From assembly GCA_036653075.1 (NCBI GenBank), contig JAVVUQ010000085.1:1-6005 (forward strand): a DNA stretch of 6,005 nucleotides, written 5' to 3'. Positions within the stretch are counted from its first letter, which is position 1. Each line of letters opens with the position of its first letter. The translations under genes and the position numbers were made by a program. The notes under the pieces were generated by a model that was not told the DNA's origin, searched no databases, and was given only the letters and a program-made list of their open reading frames with translations. The DNA comes from JAVVUQ01 sp036653075 (GTDB lineage Bacteria; Bacillota; Clostridia; Christensenellales; CAG-314). This document shows, one piece after another, positions 1 to 5,223 of this stretch.

Positions 1-8
1 AAAAGTAT

Positions 9-37
9 AAAAAAAGCAAAGCTATTAACTTTGCTTT
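9..37 (-). terminator. Intrinsic terminator closing the operon after rplQ
   Basis: On the minus strand a perfect 9-bp stem (AAAGCAAAG / CTTTGCTTT, 29-37 with 13-21) encloses a 7-nt loop. Its 3' arm runs into a T tract of seven (positions 15 down to 9). This is the classic rho-independent form. It lies about 120 nt beyond the rplQ stop, and the intervening AT-rich stretch (38-155) holds nothing else I can recognise. The stem has only three G-C pairs, so it may be of moderate strength. Confidence 0.85.
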
Positions 38-155
38 AAAAATAAATATTCAATTAAAAACTTAACTATACGATTAAAACTATACAAATTTATAAATCAA
101 CATAATGAATTAAAGCATATAATTCAAATGTGAAATTTAAAAATCAATAAATTAA

Positions 156-659
156 TTATATAAGTTCAATAAGTGATACTTCAGCAGCATCGCCTTTACG
201 CGCGCCAAGTTTATAGATGGATGAATATCCGCCTGTTTGACCTACGTTTTCAGCTCTTTCCGCATAACGTGGAGCATACTCGTTAAATATCTTTTCGATA
301 AGAGGGTGTTTGATATCCCCCGCGCGAATAATATAATCTTTCTTTGTTTCTTTTTCGCCACGAACTTCGTGAATGTCAGCAAGCGCAGTCATTAATGTTC
401 TTCTAACTGCCAACTTCTTTTCGCCGTCGTTGATAACCGTAACAGTTGATTCTTTGCTACCAACTGTCTTTTTCTTTTCTACGTTTACGGTATCCTTATA
501 AGCTCCCATAGCTAAGGTTATATATTTATCAGCTAATTTCTGTACTTCTTTAGCTCTGGCAAAAGTCGTTTTCAATTTGCCGTACCACAAGAAATACGAA
601 ACTTGATTTTGCAATAATGCTAATCTTTGATCAGTCGCCTTTCCTAATTTCCGTTGCAT
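156..659 (-). CDS. rplQ: 50S ribosomal protein L17 (bL17), long form
   Basis: L17 is a structural protein of the large ribosomal subunit near the peptide exit tunnel. The N-terminus (MQRKLGKATDQR), the RAKEVQKLADKYITLA segment (about residues 35-50) and the C-terminal GGYSSIYKLGARKGDAAE...IELI block (143-167) are family hallmarks. At 167 residues it is well above the roughly 120-127 usual in Bacillus and E. coli. The extra length falls in a Lys/Val-rich insert at about 53-82 and a second stretch at about 98-116. The frame could extend 7 codons to a TTG, but that extension contains the ribosome binding site and lacks family homology, so the ATG at 659 is chosen. It starts 21 nt after the rpoA stop and is the last gene before the terminator. 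Identity is firm; the insert is probably lineage-specific. Confidence 0.97.
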   Translation of the reverse strand: MQRKLGKATDQRLALLQNQVSYFLWYGKLKTTFARAKEVQKLADKYITLAMGAYKDTVNVEKKKTVGSKESTVTVINDGEKKLAVRRTLMTALADIHEVRGEKETKKDYIIRAGDIKHPLIEKIFNEYAPRYAERAENVGQTGGYSSIYKLGARKGDAAEVSLIELI

Positions 660-663
660 CGTT

Positions 664-676
664 TCCTTTTCCTCCT
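664..676 (-). promoter_or_regulatory. rplQ ribosome binding site that decides the start
   Basis: AGGAGG (671-676) lies 11 nt before the ATG at 659, and AAGGA (664-668) lies 4 nt before it. Both fall inside the 7-codon TTG extension of the frame, which argues that the extension is not translated. The optimal spacing lies between the two purine blocks, so either or both may pair with 16S rRNA. Confidence 0.7.
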
Positions 677-680
677 GCAA

Positions 681-1661
681 TTAGTCGTCCTTGTTCCGTA
701 GAGACAAGCCGTACTCACGTAATTTTTCTATAACTTCGTCTAAAGATTTTCTGCCCAAGTTACGTACTTTAAGCATATCTTCTTCCGTCTTGTGTGTTAA
801 ATCTTGTATTGTAGCTATACCTGCTCGTTTTAGGCAATTAAATGAACGTACGGATAAATCCATATCTTCGATTGGTTTTTCCAAAACTCGAGTTTGCGTA
901 TCTTCTTCACGTCCAGTCAATATTTGCATTGCGCCAATATCGGATAATTCTACAAACATATTGATATGTTCATTTAAAATCTTTGCCGCTAAGCTTACGA
1001 TATCTTTTCCTGTAAATGCGCCGTTTGTGGCAACGTCAAGCGTCAATTTATCATAATCTATGCTTTGTCCGACACGCGCGCTTTCTATTGCGTAATTAGC
1101 TTTTATAACTGGAGTGTAGATTGAATCAACTGGTATATATCCTATTGGATAATTCAACTTAAATTCTTTATTTATCTCTTTATTCTTTTCGGCAGAAATG
1201 TACCCTCTACCGCTTCCTACAACCAAATCCATCTTCAAACGTCCGCCACGATCAATTTCACATATATACAGATCAGGTTTAAGAACCTCTATATCCGCAT
1301 CAGTAATAATATCACGCGCCGTAACTATGCAAGGACCTTCTCTATCAATTCTTATCGTGCGGCGGAATTCCGGGTCTTTGTCAATTACCGATGTTTTAAG
1401 TACCAAAGTTTTAATGTTAAGGATAATTTCTGTTACGTCTTCCCTAACACCTTCTATTGTGGAAAACTCATTCTTTACTCCGTCAATATTAACGCCTACA
1501 CAAGCTACACCAGGTAACGACGATAATAAAACACGTCTCAACGCATTTCCGAGAGTGATTCCAAAACCACGTTCCAAAGGCTCTACAATAATCTTACATT
1601 TACTACCATTATTATCGCCTTCTTCATCAACAAGCATTTTTGGCTTCTCGATTTCCATCAT
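681..1661 (-). CDS. rpoA: DNA-directed RNA polymerase subunit alpha
   Basis: The alpha subunit dimerises to nucleate RNA polymerase assembly and contacts promoter UP elements and activators. The N-terminal domain (about 1-235) carries the assembly motif GFGITLGNALRRVLLSSLPG at 32-51. A linker (about 245-265) leads to the C-terminal domain (about 265-322). This keeps the DNA-contact residues R272, N275 and C276 in VRSFNCLK and NLGRKS at 301-306, equivalent to E. coli R265, N268 and the G296/K298/S299 cluster. The length of 326 is normal. Two ATGs stand in tandem (1659-1661 and 1656-1658); the first has AAAGGAGG nine bases upstream and is chosen. The gene follows rpsD after 73 nt containing a stem-loop and precedes rplQ by 21 nt, the standard alpha-operon arrangement. 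Confidence 0.99.
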   Translation of the reverse strand: MMEIEKPKMLVDEEGDNNGSKCKIIVEPLERGFGITLGNALRRVLLSSLPGVACVGVNIDGVKNEFSTIEGVREDVTEIILNIKTLVLKTSVIDKDPEFRRTIRIDREGPCIVTARDIITDADIEVLKPDLYICEIDRGGRLKMDLVVGSGRGYISAEKNKEINKEFKLNYPIGYIPVDSIYTPVIKANYAIESARVGQSIDYDKLTLDVATNGAFTGKDIVSLAAKILNEHINMFVELSDIGAMQILTGREEDTQTRVLEKPIEDMDLSVRSFNCLKRAGIATIQDLTHKTEEDMLKVRNLGRKSLDEVIEKLREYGLSLRNKDD

Positions 1662-1699
1662 GGGACAATTCCTCCTTTAATTAATTTGAACTTGTCGGC

Positions 1700-1723
1700 T
1701 TTAAAAAGTTTAGGCTTTTTAAA
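1700..1723 (-). repeat. Perfect inverted repeat between rpsD and rpoA
   Basis: TTTAAAAAG and CTTTTTAAA form a perfect 9-bp stem around a 6-nt loop (CCTAAA on the transcript). It sits in the 73-nt rpsD-rpoA spacer, upstream of the rpoA ribosome binding site at 1671-1676. No T run follows it on the minus strand, so it is not a normal terminator. It could be an RNA processing or stability element that separates ribosomal-protein from polymerase expression. The stem is nearly all A-T, so chance is possible. Confidence 0.5.
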
Positions 1724-1734
1724 TGTCCCTATTG

Positions 1735-2361
1735 TTACTTGGAGTACAACTCAACAATCATACGTTCTTCTATGCTGAGGTCTATGTCCGAACGCTCTGG
1801 TTTAGCTAAAACTTTACCCTCAAGTGTTTCAGGATTGAAATCCAACCACTTTGGCAAACTTCCAGACTTCTTCATTTCTTTAATCTCTTTAAAGAACGCA
1901 TTCTCTCTCTTGTTTTCTTTAATTGCTATTATATCCCCTGTATTGACAATGTACGATGGAATATCAACTCTTTTACCATTGATGGTAATATGTCCGTGAT
2001 TAATAAGTTGTCTGCTTTGGCTACGACTTGCGCCGATTCCCATACGATATACAACGTTATCTAATCTCGATTCTAACAGTATCAACATATTGACACCTGT
2101 TACGCCTTTCATACTATCTGCTTGTTCATAGTATCCGTGGAATTGCTTTTCGCATAATCCATATATTCTCTTTGCCTTTTGCTTTTCTCTTAATTGACTA
2201 TAATATTCAGTTGTCTTTTTTCTCGCTGCTCCGTGCTGTCCAGGAGCTACCGGTCTGCGTTGAAATGCGCATTTTCCGGAAAAACATCTGTCTCCCTTCA
2301 AAAATAGCTTTGCACCTTCTCGTCTGCATAGACGGCAATCGGCTTCGATATATCTTGCCAT
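1735..2361 (-). CDS. rpsD: 30S ribosomal protein S4 (uS4), zinc-finger (C+) form
   Basis: S4 is a primary 16S rRNA binder that starts assembly of the small-subunit body. In several bacteria it also represses its own operon by binding the mRNA leader. Four cysteines (C9, C12, C26, C31; CX2C-X13-CX4C) mark the zinc-binding C+ type. The S4 RNA-binding domain spans about 98-150, with SRLDNVVYRMGIGASRSQSR followed by an HGHITINGKRVDIPS segment. Length 208 fits the family. The ribosome binding site AGGAGG (2371-2376) overlaps the rpsK stop codon and the gap is 13 nt, which suggests translational coupling with rpsK. In Bacillus subtilis rpsD lies elsewhere; here it is inside the alpha operon, as in E. 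coli and many Clostridia. Confidence 0.99.
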   Translation of the reverse strand: MARYIEADCRLCRREGAKLFLKGDRCFSGKCAFQRRPVAPGQHGAARKKTTEYYSQLREKQKAKRIYGLCEKQFHGYYEQADSMKGVTGVNMLILLESRLDNVVYRMGIGASRSQSRQLINHGHITINGKRVDIPSYIVNTGDIIAIKENKRENAFFKEIKEMKKSGSLPKWLDFNPETLEGKVLAKPERSDIDLSIEERMIVELYSK

Positions 2362-2374
2362 ATTCTACTTCCTC

Positions 2375-2764
2375 CTAAATTCTTCTGCGCTTGGGCGGAC
2401 GGCATCCGTTATGCGGAATGGGCGATACGTCCTTAATCATCGTTACTTCGATTTCTGCCGTTTGCAATGCTCTAATTGCTGATTCACGTCCTTGTCCCGG
2501 TCCTTTTACATAGACATCAACTGAACGTAATCCATATTCTTTAGCTCCCTTTGCCGCTATTTCTGCTGCTTGTTGAGCAGCAAACGCTGTGCTTTTACGC
2601 GAGCCTCTAAATCCTAAACTTCCCGACGACGACCAACTTAAAGCGTTTCCGTTTGCGTCTGTAATCGTGACGATTGTATTGTTAAACGATGCGTGTATGT
2701 GCGCTTGTCCTTTGTCAACTCTGCGCATCTCTTTTTTCTTTCTGACTACTTTTTTCTGAGCCAC
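2375..2764 (-). CDS. rpsK: 30S ribosomal protein S11 (uS11)
   Basis: S11 sits on the platform of the small subunit next to the mRNA exit path and the Shine-Dalgarno helix. The family core is clear: GQAHIHASFNNTIVTITDANG (about 19-39), GFRGSRKSTAFAAQ (about 51-64), VKGPGQGRESAIRAL (about 86-100) and the invariant tail DVSPIPHNGCRPPKRRR. Length 129 is normal. The start codon is GTG, with AGGAGG eight bases upstream. The gene begins 17 nt after the rpsM stop and ends with a TAG that forms part of the rpsD ribosome binding site. Nothing is degraded or missing. Confidence 0.99.
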   Translation of the reverse strand: MAQKKVVRKKKEMRRVDKGQAHIHASFNNTIVTITDANGNALSWSSSGSLGFRGSRKSTAFAAQQAAEIAAKGAKEYGLRSVDVYVKGPGQGRESAIRALQTAEIEVTMIKDVSPIPHNGCRPPKRRRI

Positions 2765-2781
2765 TTCTCTGCCCTCCTATC

Positions 2782-3168
2782 CTACTTAGCCGCCGCCACA
2801 GCTTTCTTACTGTGCGATACCGTACGCTTCGGACCCTTACGAGTACGCGCATTTGTCTTTGACGATTGCCCTCTTACTGGCAAACCTTTTCTATGTCTGA
2901 CGCCACGATAGGAACCGTTTTCTATCAAACGTTTAATGTTTAAGCTCACTTCTCTACGTAAATCACCCTCAACAGTTATGTTGTGATCAATATATTCACG
3001 CAATTTGCTTATATCCGACTCAGTTAAATCCTTAACTCTTACATCGGGATTTACTTCGGCTTTTGCCAATATATTCTTCGACGTTTGTAATCCGATTCCG
3101 AATATATATGTCAGCCCGATTTCTACTCGCTTTTCTCTTGGTAAATCAACACCCGAAATACGTGCCAT
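2782..3168 (-). CDS. rpsM: 30S ribosomal protein S13 (uS13)
   Basis: S13 lies in the head of the small subunit and contacts the P-site tRNA and the large subunit through bridge B1. The sequence opens with ARISGVDLPREKRVEIGLTY, carries the helix-two-turn-helix region at about 14-80, and has the basic motif YRGVRHRKGLPVRGQ (about 87-101) and NARTRKGP (106-113). The tail KKAVAAAK makes it 128 residues, slightly longer than the usual 121-125. The frame extends 4 codons upstream to a TTG, but GGAGG (3174-3178) lies inside that extension, five bases before the ATG, so the ATG at 3168 is the start. It is the first gene after a long structured gap, which suggests that regulation of the S13-S11-S4-alpha-L17 cluster acts here. 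Confidence 0.98.
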   Translation of the reverse strand: MARISGVDLPREKRVEIGLTYIFGIGLQTSKNILAKAEVNPDVRVKDLTESDISKLREYIDHNITVEGDLRREVSLNIKRLIENGSYRGVRHRKGLPVRGQSSKTNARTRKGPKRTVSHSKKAVAAAK

Positions 3169-3200
3169 AGTTTCCTCCAATCATTATTGTGTATGACCTT

Positions 3201-3224
3201 CCTTCGTCTTTTTAACGCCGAAAG
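3201..3224 (-). repeat. Stem-loop next to rpsM (second of a pair)
   Basis: On the minus strand CTTTCG (3219-3224) can pair with CGAAGG (3201-3206), with one G-U pair, around a 12-nt A-rich loop. It ends 22 nt before the rpsM ribosome binding site. It lies three bases downstream of the stronger stem-loop at 3228-3247. It is weak alone and worth noting only as part of the leader. Confidence 0.35.
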
Positions 3225-3227
3225 TTT

Positions 3228-3247
3228 GGCGAAAGCACTCTCTCGCC
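3228..3247 (-). repeat. Stem-loop in the rpsM leader
   Basis: GGCGAGAG (3240-3247) pairs with CTTTCGCC (3228-3235) over 8 bp, including one G-U, around the tetraloop AGTG on the minus-strand transcript. No T run follows, so it is not a terminator. The CGCC at 3228-3231 could instead pair with the GGCG at 3216-3219, which would disrupt both this stem and the next one. Confidence 0.5.
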
Positions 3248-3379
3248 GAAATTTAATAAATATATATTCAACAACGTATCCTCTTGGCTTGCTTTTGCAG
3301 TGGAATAACCTTTCTTATACGTGTTTAATGCCTCTTTATCTTTTTTTACTACTGCCTTTACGTGTCAGCTACGCTATAA

Positions 3380-3408
3380 TATTACCATTAGTTATACCTA
3401 TAGTAATA
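3380..3408 (-). repeat. Long stem-loop in the rpmJ-rpsM gap
   Basis: On the minus strand TATTACTAT pairs with ATGGTAATA over 9 bp (one G-U). After an A-A mismatch three more pairs close a 3-nt ATA loop. It is the longest stem in the gap and is not followed by a T run, so it is unlikely to be a terminator. It may be part of a regulatory leader or an RNase processing site. Confidence 0.45.
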
Positions 3409-3540
3409 ACATAAATCTAAATAATCGCCTTTCCCTTATCTTCAATTTTCTATATATCGCAATTATTCCTACTGAGTATACTTAAACTCATTGACATTTT
3501 ATAAACTTTTGCTTTTTGCTTTCGTTTATATGCTTATATT

Positions 3541-3657
3541 TTAGCCTTGTCTTTGTTTGTGCGATGGAGTCTTTGAACATATTACCATAACTCTACCATT
3601 TCTCTTAATAACTTTGCACTTATCGCACATTGGCTTCACCGACGGACGTACTTTCAT
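3541..3657 (-). CDS. rpmJ: 50S ribosomal protein L36 (bL36), zinc-binding form
   Basis: L36 is the smallest protein of the large subunit and binds 23S rRNA. The 38-residue product begins MKVRPSVKPMCDKC and ends SKTPSHKQRQG. It keeps the C11-X2-C14, C27 and H33 zinc ligands of the C+ form, and the length is exactly that usual for the family. The ATG is preceded by AGGAG (3666-3670) with 8 nt spacing. It stands between infA and rpsM, its canonical place, but with unusually long spacers on both sides (202 and 372 nt). The spacer upstream carries a good promoter, so rpmJ may have its own transcription start. Confidence 0.97.
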   Translation of the reverse strand: MKVRPSVKPMCDKCKVIKRNGRVMVICSKTPSHKQRQG

Positions 3658-3668
3658 ATTTTTATCTC

Positions 3669-3719
3669 CTAACTTTTTATTGTCAAATGCTTTTTTGTAA
3701 TTAAGCAATTAACACGCAT
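3669..3719 (-). CDS. Possible 16-residue upstream ORF before rpmJ
   Basis: An ATG at 3717-3719 opens a 16-codon frame (MRVNCLITKKHLTIKS) ending in a TAG at 3669-3671 that lies within the rpmJ ribosome binding site (TTAGGAG). No ribosome binding site precedes it. The ATG sits where transcription from the promoter at 3725-3753 would be expected to start, so a leaderless upstream ORF coupled to rpmJ is conceivable. A frame this short can easily arise by chance, and no family was recognised. Confidence 0.15.
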   Translation of the reverse strand: MRVNCLITKKHLTIKS

Positions 3720-3724
3720 TGGTT

Positions 3725-3753
3725 ATATTACACTATTATTCATCGTTTGTCAA
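3725..3753 (-). promoter_or_regulatory. Sigma-A/70-type promoter upstream of rpmJ
   Basis: A perfect -35 TTGACA (3748-3753) is separated by 17 bp from a -10 TAATAT (3725-3730, 4 of 6 matches), reading toward rpmJ. Transcription would start near 3718, giving a leader of about 60 nt. It lies in the 202-nt infA-rpmJ gap and would drive rpmJ and the alpha-operon genes independently of adk-map-infA. It is the best promoter match I can find in the window; the -10 is imperfect. Confidence 0.55.
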
Positions 3754-3769
3754 GCAATTTTACTTGCTT
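3752..3769. repeat. Palindrome touching the -35 of the rpmJ promoter
   Basis: AAGCAA and TTGCTT form a 6-bp inverted repeat with a 6-nt spacer, and one arm overlaps the edge of the TTGACA at 3748-3753. On the plus strand it is followed by TTTTTAATTTTTA and so resembles a weak terminator, but no plus-strand gene feeds into it. A DNA-level operator or chance are both possible. Confidence 0.3.
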
Positions 3770-3859
3770 TTTAATTTTTATCCTACATATTTTAGCGGCT
3801 TTTATAATTTTAAATATAAAATCTTTTGTAATTTCTTAATTTTGATTTTTTCAATTATG

Positions 3860-4096
3860 TTAATTATTTGATATACTATTTTTCCCACGCCAAGTAATGC
3901 GTCCTTTATTGAGGTCATAGGGGCTTAATTCAAGTTTAACTGTATCGCCTGGTAATATTTTAATATAATTGAGTCTTAATTTTCCAGAAATATATGCTGT
4001 TACTATATGTTCGTTGCTAAGTTTTACTTTAAAATTTGCATTTGGTAGGGCTTCAACTACTACGCCTTCAACTTCTATTACATCGTCTTTTGACAT
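3860..4096 (-). CDS. infA: Translation initiation factor IF-1
   Basis: IF-1 is an S1-like OB-fold protein that occupies the ribosomal A site during initiation. The sequence shows the full family pattern: SKDDVIEVEGVVVEALPNANF (2-22), HIVTAYISGKLRLNYIKILPGD (about 30-51) and VKLELSPYDLNKGRITWR (52-69). At 78 residues it is six longer than the usual 72; the extra part is the tail KNSISNN in place of the usual short Lys ending. GGAGGTT (4102-4108) lies 5 nt before the ATG. The gene follows the KOW gene by 25 nt, the usual Firmicutes order, and is followed by a 202-nt gap with a promoter. Confidence 0.98.
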   Translation of the reverse strand: MSKDDVIEVEGVVVEALPNANFKVKLSNEHIVTAYISGKLRLNYIKILPGDTVKLELSPYDLNKGRITWRGKNSISNN

Positions 4097-4121
4097 TTAT
4101 GAACCTCCGTTAATGATTAAA

Positions 4122-4403
4122 TCACTGTTGCTGTGTCATCAAAAAAGCTTTAAGCGCTTTTTTTATATCACAATTCTCTATATTTCCGTTAACAATCATT
4201 GTCGTTAATTGCTCAGAAACTTTTCCTTTATATCTAATATGTTTGACATTTTTAAATTTTTTTTTGTCGATTTTTCTTGTATCTCCATCAGCGACGTAGA
4301 CTTTGTCGTTATTGACGGATAAAACAACAAGTAATTTCCCTTTATCGTGTCCTCTAAAACTTATGACAATGTCACCAATATTAAGCGTATAATCCTCTCT
4401 CAC
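4122..4403 (-). CDS. KOW-domain RNA-binding protein (L14e/L6e/L27e-like)
   Basis: This 93-residue protein has a KOW motif near its N-terminus: IGDIVISFRGHDKGKLLVVLSV (about 9-30), including the typical GHDKG turn. A basic stretch follows (TRKIDKKKFKNVKHI, about 42-56). Small KOW proteins of this kind commonly sit between map and infA in Firmicutes and are annotated as ribosomal L14e/L6e/L27e-like; their exact role is not established. Binding to rRNA or ribosomes is inferred from the fold and the position. The start is GTG with GAGGT five bases upstream. An in-frame TAG lies two codons before it, so no longer start exists. The C-terminal third (Asn/Lys-rich, ending TQQQ) is less conserved-looking. 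It lies 59 nt after map and 25 nt before infA. Confidence 0.88.
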   Translation of the reverse strand: MREDYTLNIGDIVISFRGHDKGKLLVVLSVNNDKVYVADGDTRKIDKKKFKNVKHIRYKGKVSEQLTTMIVNGNIENCDIKKALKAFLMTQQQ

Positions 4404-4439
4404 ATTCTACCTCACAAGTACGCATCGACCTTACACATA

Positions 4440-4468
4440 ATTATATTCGATTTGTTAATTATTTACAG
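4440..4468 (-). promoter_or_regulatory. Possible weak promoter before the KOW gene and infA
   Basis: A perfect -10 TATAAT (4440-4445) lies in the map-KOW spacer. At 17 bp upstream the -35 position reads CTGTAA (4463-4468), only 3 of 6 matches and overlapping the map stop. Such AT-rich -10 matches are common in low-GC DNA, so this is tentative. Confidence 0.25.
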
Positions 4469-5212
4469 AGTTAAAATTTCTGCGCCCTCTTTTGTAATTA
4501 CAACCGTATTTTCATAATGAGCGCTTGGTTTGCCATCAGCCGTACTAACAGCCCAACCATTTTTGTTAAACAAAATTTTATGCGTACCCAAGTTGATCAT
4601 AGGCTCAATCGCAATAGTCATACCGCTCAATAATTTCAAGCCGTGTCCTTTTATTCCATAATTTGGAACATCTGGCGGTTCGTGCATATGCGCGCCAATG
4701 CCGTGTCCAATCATTTCTCTTACCACGCCGTAACCATTAATGGTTGCGTGTTGATAAACTGCGTTTCCAATGTCGCCAATAGTAGCGCCTTCTTTTAAAA
4801 TCTTAAAAGCTTCAAAAAAACACTCTCTTGTAACAGTCACTAATTTTTCTTTTTCAGGCGAAACATTTCCAATTAAAAAAGTTCTTGCGGCATCGCCGTG
4901 ATAACCATTTTTAACAGCGCCAACATCTACGCTAACTATCATACCTTCTTGTATAATAATATCATCGCTCGGTATGCCGTGTACGACAACGTCATCAACG
5001 CTAATACAAGCGCTCGCTGGATACCCATTATAATTCAAAAAACTTGGTTCTGCGCCACACCTAATAATAAAATCGTGAATTATATTATTTAAAAATTTAG
5101 TTGACATTCCTATACGTATTTTTTCTTCAGCAAGTAGCAACGTATCTCTAACAATACCGCCAGCTACCTTCATTTTGTCTATCTCGAGTGGACTTTTTAT
5201 CGTAACATTCAT
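4463..5212 (-). CDS. map: Methionine aminopeptidase, type I
   Basis: This cytoplasmic metalloenzyme removes the initiator methionine from nascent proteins. All five metal ligands of the pita-bread fold are present: D96 (SVDVGA), D107 (HGDAARTF), H170 (IGHGIG), E203 (IEPM) and E234 (HYENTVV). H79 (VVHGIP) and H177 (HMHEPP) match the substrate-site histidines. At 249 residues it is the short bacterial form without an N-terminal zinc-finger or SH3-binding extension. The start codon ATG has AGGAAA (5217-5222) upstream. The gene begins 11 nt after the adk stop, so the two are almost surely cotranscribed, as is common in Firmicutes. Confidence 0.98.
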   Translation of the reverse strand: MNVTIKSPLEIDKMKVAGGIVRDTLLLAEEKIRIGMSTKFLNNIIHDFIIRCGAEPSFLNYNGYPASACISVDDVVVHGIPSDDIIIQEGMIVSVDVGAVKNGYHGDAARTFLIGNVSPEKEKLVTVTRECFFEAFKILKEGATIGDIGNAVYQHATINGYGVVREMIGHGIGAHMHEPPDVPNYGIKGHGLKLLSGMTIAIEPMINLGTHKILFNKNGWAVSTADGKPSAHYENTVVITKEGAEILTL

Positions 5213-5223
5213 ATTGTTTCCTA

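Larger units (their letters stand above)
3169..3540 (-). promoter_or_regulatory. Candidate structured mRNA leader of the rpsM-rpsK-rpsD-rpoA-rplQ cluster
   Basis: This 372-nt interval between the rpmJ stop and the rpsM start is far longer than the other spacers in this operon. No convincing gene was found in it on either strand. It holds a 29-nt stem-loop (3380-3408), two consecutive stem-loops close to rpsM (3228-3247 and 3201-3224) and the rpsM ribosome binding site (3174-3178). E. coli has an S4-binding pseudoknot leader at exactly this gene position. That this gap works likewise is inference from position and folding; no homology to that leader was recognised. No strong promoter was found inside it. 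Confidence 0.4.

Noticed and set aside
657..680. Upstream TTG start for rplQ (and likewise 3166-3180 for rpsM)
   Set aside because: In both cases the extension contains the ribosome binding site and lies outside the conserved N-terminus of the family.
1198..1680. Plus-strand 160-codon frame opposite rpoA, and the similar 121-codon frame at 691-1056
   Set aside because: Both are antisense shadows of a clearly conserved rpoA and have low-complexity Ser/Ile-rich composition.
3212..3364. Minus-strand 50-codon open frame in the rpmJ-rpsM gap with a Lys-rich, protein-like composition
   Set aside because: It has no ATG or GTG start in frame; the only TTG codons are past the middle, and no family is recognised. 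It could be a gene remnant but is best read as chance.
3187..3414. Plus-strand 75-codon frame with a hydrophobic C-terminal half in the rpmJ-rpsM gap
   Set aside because: It starts with TTG, has no ribosome binding site, opposes every other gene, and its hydrophobicity follows from AT-rich antisense sequence.
3354..3450. A frame in the gap that reads through two TAG codons, suggesting TAG recoding
   Set aside because: rpsK, rpsM and adk all use TAG as their stop here, so TAG is a normal stop in this genome.
3658..3686. A second TTGACA (3681-3686) just before rpmJ
   Set aside because: The matching -10 (AAAAAT) would abut the rpmJ ATG and start transcription inside the gene, without its ribosome binding site.
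3752..3780. Plus-strand terminator-like hairpin followed by T-rich sequence
   Set aside because: The stem is only 6 bp and no plus-strand gene lies upstream; it is kept as a palindrome rather than a terminator.
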